Source: Saccoglossus kowalevskii (lineage: Eukaryota > Hemichordata > Enteropneusta > Harrimaniidae). Taken from it: a stretch of DNA of 14,363 bases. The notes below the pieces were generated by a model, which saw only the letters and a list, made by a program, of their open reading frames with translations, made no database searches and had not been told where the DNA came from. The DNA lies in assembly GCF_000003605.2 (NCBI RefSeq), contig NW_003118936.1:7124-21486 (forward strand). Direction: 5' to 3'. A program made the translations under genes and the position numbers. Shown here in pieces: positions 1-8,491 of this stretch (the stretch's first letter is position 1; the number at the start of each line of letters is the position of its first letter).

Positions 1-312
1 TCTATGACTAAACTGAGGATAAGTGCCCACATACTTCAGATTGAAGTTGGGCGATATCACAACATAGATAGAACATGCCCTGTCTGTGACTCCAATGAAA
101 TTGAAGATGAAGAACACTTCCTCTTCAATTGTAACCAGTACAAATTTGAAAGAGATGCTTTGTTTGAAAACGTAAACTTATCCGGTAATCTGAAAGCACT
201 TCTCAATAACAAAAATTCTGAAACCGTCCAAGCAATTGCCAAGTTTATCAGCGACTGTTTCAATAAAAGAGAGAATTTCATGAAAAGCAATTTACCAGCT
301 GCCTCAAAATAA
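1..312 (+). CDS. C-terminal tail of LINE ORF2 (reverse transcriptase polyprotein), partial
   Basis: The reading frame is open from the window edge to TAA at 310-312, giving 103 codons; the ATG at position 4 is internal to the protein, not a start. The peptide contains the typical ORF2 tail: KLRISAHILQIEVGRY followed by a CCHC-type zinc knuckle with spacing C-x2-C-x9-H-x4-C (CPVC at residues 25-28 counted from the Met at base 4, His38 and Cys43) and the 'EDEEHFLFNC' signature. This segment lies downstream of the reverse transcriptase domain in CR1/L2/Jockey-like elements and probably helps bind RNA or DNA during target-primed reverse transcription. No frameshift or premature stop is visible in the piece seen, so the copy may be young; whether the whole element is intact cannot be judged. 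Confidence 0.75.
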   Translation, partial: SMTKLRISAHILQIEVGRYHNIDRTCPVCDSNEIEDEEHFLFNCNQYKFERDALFENVNLSGNLKALLNNKNSETVQAIAKFISDCFNKRENFMKSNLPAASK

Positions 313-474
313 CACCAAAAAAATATTTATATAATAATATTTTCACAGTATTACTATTTATTTCTTTTTTATTATTATTATTACTTATGTATTTTATTGT
401 TCCTTATATCCTTATTGTATTCTAATCTAGATCCCAGAAGGGATACGATATCAATAAAGGTTGTTATTATTATA
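1..474 (+). mobile_element. 3' end of a non-LTR retrotransposon (LINE, CR1/L2/Jockey-like)
   Basis: The left edge cuts into a LINE. What remains is the end of ORF2 (stop at 310-312), an AT-rich 3' UTR, an AATAAA at 453-458, and a terminal run of TTATTAT-type repeats at about 461-474. Many LINEs of the CR1/L2/Jockey group end in a short simple repeat instead of a long poly(A). The right boundary is placed where the TTATTAT run stops and is approximate. The 5' part lies outside the window, so a target-site duplication cannot be tested. Confidence 0.75.
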
Positions 475-664
475 TCTGACGTACTAGTAGACAATGCGTT
501 CGCACAAATCACCACCAATATTCAAATTAAAATACGATATGCATGCGATTGACAAACCTCACCCCTAATTTTGTCAGACGAGGGCTCCTGGTCGAGTCCA
601 TGCCTCGAGCGCCGGCCCAGTACTTTGTTTTATTTATTTTAGAAGAACTAGGGAGTCAACTGTA
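475..664. other. Short spacer between the LINE end and the F-box gene
   Basis: No gene is visible. This stretch should hold the F-box gene's promoter and 5' leader. I see no convincing TATA box at a suitable distance. The sequence becomes GC-richer near 575-620 ('cctcgagcgccggccc'), which may mark a CpG-containing core promoter; this is an inference. Confidence 0.3.
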
Positions 665-685
665 ATGGCGGCCGTCGTTGAGTGA
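665..685 (+). promoter_or_regulatory. Upstream ORF (6 codons) before the F-box gene
   Basis: ATG at 665-667 sits in a strong initiation context (G at -3, G at +4) and opens a six-codon frame, M-A-A-V-V-E, ending at TGA 683-685. That is five bases before the main ATG at 691 and in another frame. If it is in the mature mRNA, ribosomes would have to leak past it or reinitiate almost at once. It would act as a translational brake. The transcript's 5' end is not known from sequence alone. Confidence 0.4.
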
Positions 686-690
686 AAATA

Positions 691-1818
691 ATGTTTGAAG
701 ACCTATACTCTATTTCAGTTACTATTGCTTTCGTTTTTTTAGCATATATTGCACATGGCTATTTCAAAGCTGTGTGGACTATCATGTATGATTATGACAA
801 CGTTTCATCGCGTTTCAGTGGGTTTAGAAGGCCATCTTCGTTTCAAGATTTGCCTGTCGAATGTTTGGCTGTGATTTTCGGATGTCTGAACGAGCAGGAA
901 ATTTGCAGCGCGGCCCTGGTATGCAGGCGTTGGCACGAAGCGTCTAAAACACCAAATTTATGGCAACATGCAGATTTCCGACTAGTGAATAAACACAAGT
1001 ATCCTTCTGCTCCGAAGAGATCTCCGCATTTTGACCTAACACAAAAGTACAAAGACTACACCGCTCACTTGCTGGCAAAACACGCCAACATCAGACATCT
1101 CAGCTTTGACTTGGACTTGAATTCCGATTATGAGACGTTGGCCGAGCTCATCTCTTCTGGCAGGTGTCATAAACTAACATCGGTAGACATGAAATGGGCT
1201 GATTCATGGGACTATCGTCGATGGAATAAACTAGAAGACCAGCTTTTATTTTTCCACTCGTTGTTGGTGTTAATGGGGAGTTACTGCACCAAACTTCAAG
1301 CTGTCAGAACGCAGTTTAATTGGACGACAGAATCACTAAATTATCTACTGGCTTTCAAAAACTTGGAAGAATTAGAACTTTCCAGTGTACCACGAGTGCA
1401 TCCGGTACAACGATGGCACATTGAAACACTACTCGCAGGCTGTGTTGCTTTGAAGAAATTCAAAATAGATGCCAGAATTTTGCCCGATCTGGTCTACAAG
1501 TATTCTTTCAAATCAGACTCATTAGAACTGCTGGATATATCCATGTCTGTTAATTTGTTCATCGTCGAAATGGTGCTTCCAAGACTGCACACCTTCACTG
1601 CAAAACACTTTACATGTTACCAGAAATACACTGACATATGTCTGTTTGAGGTACTTGACAGAGGGTGTCCAGCTCTGCAGTACATTAACGATGTGAGTGC
1701 AGAAAATCCTGGGCTACAGAATTTTGGGATGTCACGGGAACAGGAGTGGGATCTTCGAATATGTTACTGTACAAATCACTGTGGCTCTGGCAGAAATATA
1801 CAAGATGTACAACCATGA
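691..1818 (+). CDS. F-box protein with hydrophobic N-terminus and LRR-like C-terminal region
   Basis: This is an uninterrupted 375-codon frame. I start it at ATG 691 (A at -3): an in-frame TGA lies at 679-681, so no upstream ATG in this exon can extend it; the GTG at 682 is not a plausible eukaryotic start. Residues ~7-29 are strongly hydrophobic (ISVTIAFVFLAYIAHGYF) and look like a signal anchor. Residues ~50-95 form a clear F-box: LPVECLAVIFGCLNEQEIC, then AALVCRRWHEAS and LW. F-box domains bind SKP1 in SCF ubiquitin ligases, and the rest of the protein selects the substrate. The remainder has leucine-rich-like stretches (LEELELSS, LELLDIS) and a Cys-rich end (CYCTNHC). It resembles single F-box proteins of the FBXO33/FBXO39 type in architecture, but I cannot assign an orthologue. 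Having no introns, it could be an old retrocopy or a natural single-exon gene. Codons look intact, with no decay. Confidence 0.85.
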   Translation: MFEDLYSISVTIAFVFLAYIAHGYFKAVWTIMYDYDNVSSRFSGFRRPSSFQDLPVECLAVIFGCLNEQEICSAALVCRRWHEASKTPNLWQHADFRLVNKHKYPSAPKRSPHFDLTQKYKDYTAHLLAKHANIRHLSFDLDLNSDYETLAELISSGRCHKLTSVDMKWADSWDYRRWNKLEDQLLFFHSLLVLMGSYCTKLQAVRTQFNWTTESLNYLLAFKNLEELELSSVPRVHPVQRWHIETLLAGCVALKKFKIDARILPDLVYKYSFKSDSLELLDISMSVNLFIVEMVLPRLHTFTAKHFTCYQKYTDICLFEVLDRGCPALQYINDVSAENPGLQNFGMSREQEWDLRICYCTNHCGSGRNIQDVQP

Positions 1819-3260
1819 AAATAACTTATAAACCAAAATTTTGTTTTGTTAAAATGTTACTTATTTAGATCATAGCAACCACTGTTATTTATGCTAGCTG
1901 ATAATAGTGCACAAATACAGTATATACAATGGCACTGAATACACGTTTTTGCATGATAGTGACAAGTGCTTTTGTGATGTTAAAATGACATACATGTATA
2001 TTATATGGGTAAAAGCAGTGTTATTAAAATCAAATACTGTTTGGTTGTGCAGACATTTGTAATCTTGAAAATAGTAAAAACAATCAAAAACAGTTGATTG
2101 TTGTTTTCGACATTAGGCGGACAATAGACCCCTATTAGATTTGAACATTTCGTCACAATATCTTGAATTCTCTGAATTTTAGCAAATAGTTTTATCATCT
2201 TGGTGAAAATGCAATTTTGACTGATAACTACTGGTTTTGATTGAGTCAATACTTGACGCATGGAGCCGGGGCAGCCACTGGTGGCGCTGTATACAATCAA
2301 GATTTTTTTCGGTTTGCTCATAGTTCTTGAGATATAGTCCATAATTTTGTGGCCAGAACTCAAAATCAACAGTTTACAGGAATGCCAATGAGACGGCATT
2401 TTTAGCTCATTTTGCTATGGTGCATTTTGTGCATTATCGGGTATTAGCATAAAGAAGTGTTCAAAGATGACATTTTCAGTAGTCTGATAGTCAAAAAATT
2501 AGTTTCCGTAACAATGCCATAAAACGCTTCTTTGTATTTGACTGTTGATAAACTGATTATTAATTCCAAATGTATACCATTTCGATCATACTGGTACTTT
2601 ATAAAAGTATCTGATCTTCGATGACCGTTAAACTTGAACAGGATTGGCATATATCACACAACTAATTTATTGAAAGTCCTTTATTATGTTAAACAGCTCC
2701 AATAGTACAATTGGTCCTCTAAACACTGGGCAGGCCATTGTAAAGTATGTTTACTTGCAGAATACATATATATGTATTTGAGTATATTTCGGTTTGCATC
2801 AGCCTATGAAGAGTGTATTGTTATTTGATTTGTAATGCGAGTAAATAATATGTACAATGTGATCTAGCCTTCTGTTTGTCCTCAGACTAGTATTAGTTTG
2901 AGGTTTGTCAGCATGTGTGGACGAAGCTAAGTTTAAGGTCAGATATATTATATGTTTGTCTGAGGGATAAGAACCTCCAGTACTCAAATAAATGTGGGGA
3001 AATATGAGGGCAGAATATCATAAATTTGCAAAGTATCAATAGGAATGCTTTATAAAGAAAGTTTTATATCTGTGTCTTTAGCCTTTCAAGATGAAATGTT
3101 TTCAAATGAAATTTTGGATTATAGTATTTTCATATGATTACCTTGGATTTGGTTCTTGTGGTTAGACAAGTAACGATGTTCATTGTTTGATTGGATTTAT
3201 CGTCTTTCATTTTCATCATATTACACACATTAGATGTTAAAATAGTAGATGGTTTGAATG
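1819..3260. other. 3' flank of the F-box gene; no gene seen
   Basis: No supported coding region. It should include the F-box 3' UTR. Candidate polyadenylation signals are ATTAAA at 2023-2028 and a canonical AATAAA at 2987-2992; neither can be confirmed. A diverged piece of the interspersed element also found at 4209-4736 lies at about 2127-2222. A small perfect hairpin, AATGCC / GGCATT with an 8-base loop, lies at about 2381-2400. Confidence 0.4.
2127..2222 (+). repeat. Diverged relic of the tandem-core insertion element
   Basis: This stretch aligns by eye with the core unit of the element at 4209-4736. Shared blocks appear in order: 'gatttg..catttcgt', 'atatctt.aattctct.aatttt', 'at.tt..tggt.aaa..g' and 'attttgac'. 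The hairpin arms are not recognisable here. It is either an old decayed copy or an isolated core monomer. Confidence 0.5.
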
Positions 3261-3261
3261 T

Positions 3262-4905
3262 GCACACCCCATTATTAGTCTCCGTTTGGACGCAGTCCGA
3301 AAACAGGGACTTGTGTTTTGACCTCTGTGTGTCCGTGCGTGCGTCGGGACCTGTATCTTAGAAATGCCTGGACCAATCACAATCAAACTTCACACATACA
3401 TCATACATGATATTATACATATGCACGTCAATTTGTTCCATGATCTGATTCAAGATGGTCGAATGGCGGCCATTTTTGTGCTAAAAATCATCAAAATCAA
3501 GCATTTCTCGGCTGTTTACAGATGGATTTTGTTCAAACTTTAATTATACATTAGACATTATAGGACCTTGATGCACATCATTTTGTTTCACGATCTGGTT
3601 CAAGATGGCCGACTGGCGGCTATTTTGTATTAATGAATGTGGTTCTTGTGCCATATCTCTGATTTGCTTTCACTGATTATATTCAAATTTTAAATATTCA
3701 TTATACATCATGTCATAGATAGACAGATATATTGGTTTGATGATCCTATTCAAAATGGCCAAATGGTGGCCATTTTTGTGCTAAAAAATCATCAAATATC
3801 AAGCATTTCTGGATGGATTTCATTCAAACTTGGTACATATATTAGACATTACAGGTTCCTAATGCACATCATTTATTTTTCAGATCAGATTCAAAATGGT
3901 TGTCTGGTGGCCATTTTGTTTAGATGAATGGGCTTCTAGACCCATATCTCCGACTTGTTTTGACTGATTATATTCAAATTTTAAATATTCATTATACATC
4001 ATGTCATAGATAAACATATATTGGTTTGAAGATCCTATTCAAAATGGCCGAATGGTGGTCATTTTTGTGCTAACAAATCATCAAATATCAAGCATTTCTG
4101 GATGGATTTTCTTCAAACTTGGTACATATATTAGACATTACAGGTTCCTGATGCACATCATTTTATTTTTCAGATTGGATTCAAAATGGCTGACTGGTGG
4201 CCATTTTTAGCTCCGCTGTCGACTTTGTCGAGCGGAGCTTATCATATGAGTGATTGTCCGTCGTCCGTGTCAATGTTTTACTTTTTCGACTTCTTCTTGA
4301 AAACTACAAGCCTGAATGCTTTGATACTTGGTGTATATGTACCTTGGGTAGACCTCTCTTAGGTTTGTTCATTTCATGTTGATATCTTCAATTCTCTAAT
4401 TTTGGTGAATATTTTTGTCATTTTTGGTAAAAAGTGATATTTTCGACTTCTTGTTAAAAACCACAAGTCCGATTGCTTTGATATTACATATATAGGTACT
4501 ACATGTGGACCTCTCTCAGATTTGTTCATTTCGTGATGATATCTTCAATTCTCTAATTTTGGTGAATATTTTTGTCATTTTTGGTAAAAAGTGATATTTT
4601 CGACTTCTTGTTAAAAACTGCAAGTCCGATTGCTTTGATACTATACATATTGTTCATTTTCTAATGATGTCTTCAGTTCTTTAATTGAAATGTGCATTGC
4701 TAACAGCGGAGCTATCTCAGCCGATAGGCTGCTTGTGTTTTAATGATTGGGCTTCTAGAGCCATATCTCTTAAATGCTTTGACTGATTATATTCAAATTT
4801 TATATATTTGTTATACATCATGTTATATATATACATGTATTCACAAAACGGCTGATTTTGAATGCTGTTCCAGAGCAATATCTCTCAATATGGACAAGTA
4901 CTTGT
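3262..4905 (+). repeat. Tandem array of ~290-bp interspersed-repeat units, interrupted by an insertion
   Basis: At least three related units are visible. The anchor 'catttttgtg' recurs at 3471, 3771 and 4060 (spacing 300 and 289). 'gattatattcaaatttta' recurs at 3675 and 3966 (spacing 291) and again at 4785. Each unit has two half-sites of the form 'caa.atgg...tggtggccattttgt', about 140 bp apart. The first part (3262-3420) has a different leader, with a small stem-loop (GGAC gca GTCC, near 3287-3297) and 'gtccgtgcgtgcgtcgg'; it looks like the true 5' end of the element. The third unit is split by the element at 4209-4736, and the array fades out after about 4905. It has no coding capacity, so it is probably a non-autonomous element expanded in tandem. 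The family is not recognised. Confidence 0.75.
4209..4736 (+). mobile_element. Non-autonomous element with hairpin arms and ~157-bp tandem core (pearl/HINE-like)
   Basis: The left end is a perfect hairpin: AGCTCCGCT (4209-4217), 13-base loop, AGCGGAGCT (4231-4239). Near the right end, ACAGCGGAGCT (4703-4713) is the exact inverted repeat of the left AGCTCCGCTGT (4209-4219). It is followed by a second hairpin, CAGCC-gata-GGCTG (4718-4731), and then CTTGT. The interior is a tandem core: 'gtgatattttcgacttcttg' recurs at 4434 and 4591 (157 bp apart), with a partial earlier unit near 4270. Subterminal inverted repeats, a ~160-bp tandem core and a 3' hairpin match the layout described for bivalve pearl elements and helentron-associated elements (HINEs). 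The insertion splits one unit of the 290-bp array; comparison with the uninterrupted unit predicts an insert of 528 bp, matching these bounds. No ORF. Moved in trans, if at all. Confidence 0.7.
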
Positions 4906-5378
4906 TTGACGATCAGATACAAATGTCACATTTTAATGTTATAAAATCATATTCCTGACATGGTTATATTCCAGCTATATTACTATAAACAAAATTATAT
5001 ATCTTAAATTTGATAACTAACGGGGACTGTGCCATGCGGCTTGTTAATTATATATCAATCTAGAGTAACAGATCAAAGACATACACCATTTAATATTACT
5101 CTGTGATGCACAACAATGCAGTTAAATTTTATTATTCACTAAATTGCAAAATATATACAAATACAAGGTCTTAAATTACTATCTGTTAATCAAACCATGT
5201 ATGCATCATGACTACAACATACTACCATTGATATAGGGTGTGTTAGGACAGTGACCAGGTGACTTTCCATATACAAACCTACAGTGTTTTCACAGCACCA
5301 AGATTTGTGTATGACAGGGCTTGAACCTCAAAGTTTAGATAGCACCCATTTTCAAGGCAAAATGTTAAAATTGCCCTA
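4906..5378. other. AT-rich intergenic stretch, nothing recognised
   Basis: No coding region, RNA gene or clear repeat is visible here. The sequence is AT-rich with scattered short palindromes. Confidence 0.4.
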
Positions 5379-6066
5379 CCATGTATAGGAGAAGTAATTA
5401 CCATATACATGTAGGTAGTACTTACCATTTGTGGGAGTTGTACTTGCCTTATATAGTAGTACTTACCATATATAGGAGTAGTATTTGCCATATATAGTAG
5501 TACTTACCATATATAGGAGTAGTACTTACCATATATAGTAGTACTTGCCATATATAGTAGTACTTGCCATATATAGGAGTAGTACTTAGCATATATGGGA
5601 GTAGTACTTGCCATATATGGGAGTAGTACTTATCATATATGGGAGTAGTACTTGCCATATATAGTAGTACTTACCATATATAGGAGTAGTACTTAGCATA
5701 TATGGGAGTAATACTTGCCATATATAGTAGTACTTACCATATATAGGAGTAGTACTTAGCATATATGGGAGTAATACTTGCCATATATAGTAGTACTTAC
5801 CATATATAGTAGTACTTAGCATATATGGGAGTAATACTTGCCATATATAGTTGTACTTACCATATATAGGAGTAGTACTTAGCATATATGGGAGTAATAC
5901 TTGCCATATATAGTAGTACTTAGCATATATGGGAGTAATACTTGCCATATATAGTAGTACTTACCATATATAGGAGTAGTACTTACCATATATGGGAGTA
6001 ATACTTGCCATATATAGTAGTACTTACCATATATAGGAATAGTACTTAGCATATATGGGAGTCGTA
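5379..6066. repeat. Minisatellite with a 63-bp higher-order unit
   Basis: This is a head-to-tail array of 19-bp and 22-bp monomers of the form 'catatata(gg)agtagtacttac'. It is degenerate at the left (5379-5450). From 5697 a three-monomer block of 22+19+22 bp repeats, with starts at 5697, 5760, 5820, 5883, 5924, 5987 and 6050. Three full copies and the one from 5987 measure 63 bp, one is 60 bp (a 22-mer replaced by a 19-mer) and one is 41 bp (one monomer lost). The monomers are dense in ATATAT and contain two perfect CC(A/T)6GG sites (5611-5620 and 5986-5995). Several long minus-strand open frames run through the array only because its units lack stop codons; they are not genes. Confidence 0.9.
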
Positions 6067-7184
6067 AGGGAAAATGTGCATCTAGCACCATAACAAGCTC
6101 CTAGAGCATTGAGGCTAATTCCATTGATGCCACCATGAAGTTCAAGCCATGTTTTCTATTGTCTCAGGTCAAACTTGTTAATAGTGAGTTATTGACCACA
6201 CGTACCATCTATACATTGACATAAATGTTCACATCTAGTGGAAACTGAACTGTCGGGAAATCACATGCACGACTCAAGGATATGTTCTGAATACAGTTAT
6301 GCTTAACTCTGCTGAACTTGCGAGATATATTCCCAATTTTTGGTGTAGACAAAAACTACATTATCTACACTAATTATTGTCTTGCACATAAAATGTAATG
6401 GTCAAACAAAATGGTGAATAAATGTGCACATATACACACTAAAGTGCAAAAAATAGTCGCATATTCAGCCTTGCATAATTGATATGTGGAATATAATCCC
6501 AGTGATTTTCAAAAATTAGCTGAATGCTATAAAATATTTTAAAATCAAGGCATGGTAAATACTTAAACTGGAAATAGATTATAGTAGCACCGAATACAGG
6601 GTGGGAAGTGTTGCTGAAGCTTATCAAGTACTTTCTATATTTAGAACATAAGTTTCCTAAAACAACCATGCGCATACTAACTATTGACAGCTGAGCATGA
6701 AAACTATACAAACACATGGTACATGGAAAAGTATGTAATATATAGCATGGACAACATTACTCTAAGAGTCCGTCACATGAATCACAGAACATAAAACACT
6801 TGTATAATTTGAATTAACCAATCATTGTGTAAAAGACTAGAACTGGAAATAATACAATTGTGTTTTGTTCAATACTGTAACAATTTTAGTGTTCATAGCT
6901 TGATAACCATAAAATAATCAATACAATTGTAGTTTGGAATTTACCTTAAAGCTTACAGCTTTAACACCTGGCACAAATGTTTTGTATTGTTTTTGTGTAA
7001 AGAAAAAAATAATAATGAAAATGAGTCAGTGGCGAAGCACAATCTTTATTTTGCAGAAAATGAAACTTAATTGAGTTTGCTATTTGGAATCAGAAATGAC
7101 TAAATGTCAATTTTTGTGTCATGATGGATAACACATATGTAAAGATTGCAATTTGTAAAAGCATGTTACAAAGTTGGTTCTTTA
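6067..7184. other. Intergenic stretch between minisatellite and inverted repeat copy; no gene seen
   Basis: I find no supported coding region on either strand. A minus-strand AATAAA at 7045-7050 is a possible distant polyadenylation signal for the LTA4H gene, ~1.3 kb past its stop codon, but nothing else supports it. Confidence 0.35.
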
Positions 7185-7605
7185 AAAACAAAATGGCCAC
7201 CAGTCCAAACAAAACCAAGATCCAGCTCCAGAACAACAGAATGCTTGATTATTTTGATGCATTTTTAGCACAAAATGGCAGCCAGGTATGTCATTAAACA
7301 AATGCATGTCCATATGTGTGACATGACATATGTGCGATACGTTTGAACATGATCGGTTAACGGTATGTCTGAGATATATGGTAGCACTGCCATGAAACAA
7401 AATGGCCACTAGTCAGCCATTATTAATCTGATCTGAAAAACAAAACAATGTACATCAAGCTCCCAATGTTTAAATGAAATCTGCCCATGTACAATCAAGA
7501 TCCAGCTTTAAAATAGCCACCATTTGTTGTGACTGTGATTGACCCAGGCATGTCTGAGATACAAGTGTGTGTATGGATGAGGTCAAACTGTTTCTAAGAA
7601 CAAAA
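7185..7605 (-). repeat. Degenerate inverted copy of the 290-bp interspersed repeat family
   Basis: Read on the minus strand, this region repeats landmarks of the array at 3262-4905. 'aaaatggccacca' near 7190 and 7399 is the complement of 'tggtggccatttt'. 'gatctgaaaaacaaaacaatgtacatca' near 7432, here split by substitutions, is the complement of the 'tgcacatcatt..tttttcagatc' block. The right end ('gattgacccaggcatgtctgagatac') is the complement of the leader segment near 3353. It is more diverged than the units in the array and lies in the opposite orientation ~2.3 kb away. Confidence 0.6.
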
Positions 7606-8370
7606 CAAATTCATTTTGCCACTAGGGAAATAATGCATCACAACTACATGGAGTAAATGACACTTCTTGTTTCAGTGAAATTGTTTTCGAAATTTGTAGC
7701 TTGTCCACCTTGAAGTGAAGGGAAAGTTGTAGTAGTGGCAAAATGTTTGTTGTCATAAATTTCACTGGGCACAATAATTTCAATTATATTTTGCTGATCA
7801 CCATCAAACTAATATATACGGTTAACTGCTACGCATAGATGACCTTCCTCAACCTATGCAGTGATTTCCTCACTATATGCTGTAATGTAATGATATCCCC
7901 ACCCTATGCTATTATCTGGCCACCATTACATATGCAGGGCAAACCATGTGTAGTTTAACTATGTTTAAGGATTGATACAATTCCATTTGTGCCAGACTAT
8001 AGTTGCATGTATTACTTATCTGCAACAATGCTTGAAATTAAACTCAAAAGACAGTGAAGTACAGCTACCAGGGTAATGATTTCAGAAAAAAAAATATGGA
8101 AGACAAGTGCACTGGGAACACAATTCAATAATTATACATAATAAAAATATTTTTTACATTTTTGAAAATAAAAACTCACAACCAGGCGACAAAATTTACA
8201 ACAAACTAAATTCAGATTTGGAGCGTGTAATACATACTTTTCCTGTTTAATTGCGTGGCATATCCATACAATAATTGTTCAATTGCACCAGATAAATTTG
8301 CATGAAATGGCCATCAAAATACAAATTTTGCGTAGCTACATTGTGACCACGTAATATGGCAATGGAAGCA
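7606..8370 (-). other. 3' UTR and downstream flank of LTA4H
   Basis: No coding region is visible. Some of this must be the 3' UTR of the LTA4H gene, whose stop codon is at 8371-8373. A loose tandem motif, 'TCCTCA..CTATGC', recurs three to four times at about 7841-7936 with ~30-bp spacing and may be a decayed minisatellite. Confidence 0.4.
8246..8251 (-). terminator. Candidate polyadenylation signal (ATTAAA) of LTA4H
   Basis: ATTAAA on the minus strand, about 120 bases past the stop codon, is the nearest standard variant of the poly(A) signal. I saw no canonical AATAAA closer than 7045-7050. This is a weak prediction. Confidence 0.25.
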
Positions 8371-8491
8371 TTACTCGGTGACTTTCAAGTCCTTGGCCAC
8401 CATGTTAGCACATATGATATTCATCTGTTTCCGATTTTTCTTGAACCGCTCGATGGCCTGCTCTCTTGATTTCTCAAATGCATACAAGTCC
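8371..8491 (-). CDS. LTA4H: LTA4H terminal coding exon and stop
   Basis: A 121-nt coding segment that completes a Lys codon, then reads [39 protein letters not shown] and TAA (8371-8373). The ending AKDLKVTE mirrors human GKDLKVD, so the C-terminus is complete. Acceptor 'gattgccag'. Confidence 0.93.

Noticed and set aside
575-600. tRNA-like B-box ('ctggtcgagtcca'), possible SINE head
   Set aside because: It is one base short of the consensus, with no A-box at the right distance and no cloverleaf.
682-690. GTG at 682 as the start of the F-box protein
   Set aside because: GTG is not a normal nuclear start. The ATG at 691 has a good context and follows an in-frame stop at 679-681.
2001-2399. 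132-codon minus-strand open frame
   Set aside because: It has no recognisable family motif, and it crosses a diverged repeat relic. Such length is expected by chance in AT-rich DNA.
5279-6091. Four overlapping minus-strand open frames of 69-120 codons with Tyr/Ile-rich repeats
   Set aside because: They follow the minisatellite monomers, occur in more than one frame, and end where the array becomes irregular. They are by-products of a stop-free repeat.
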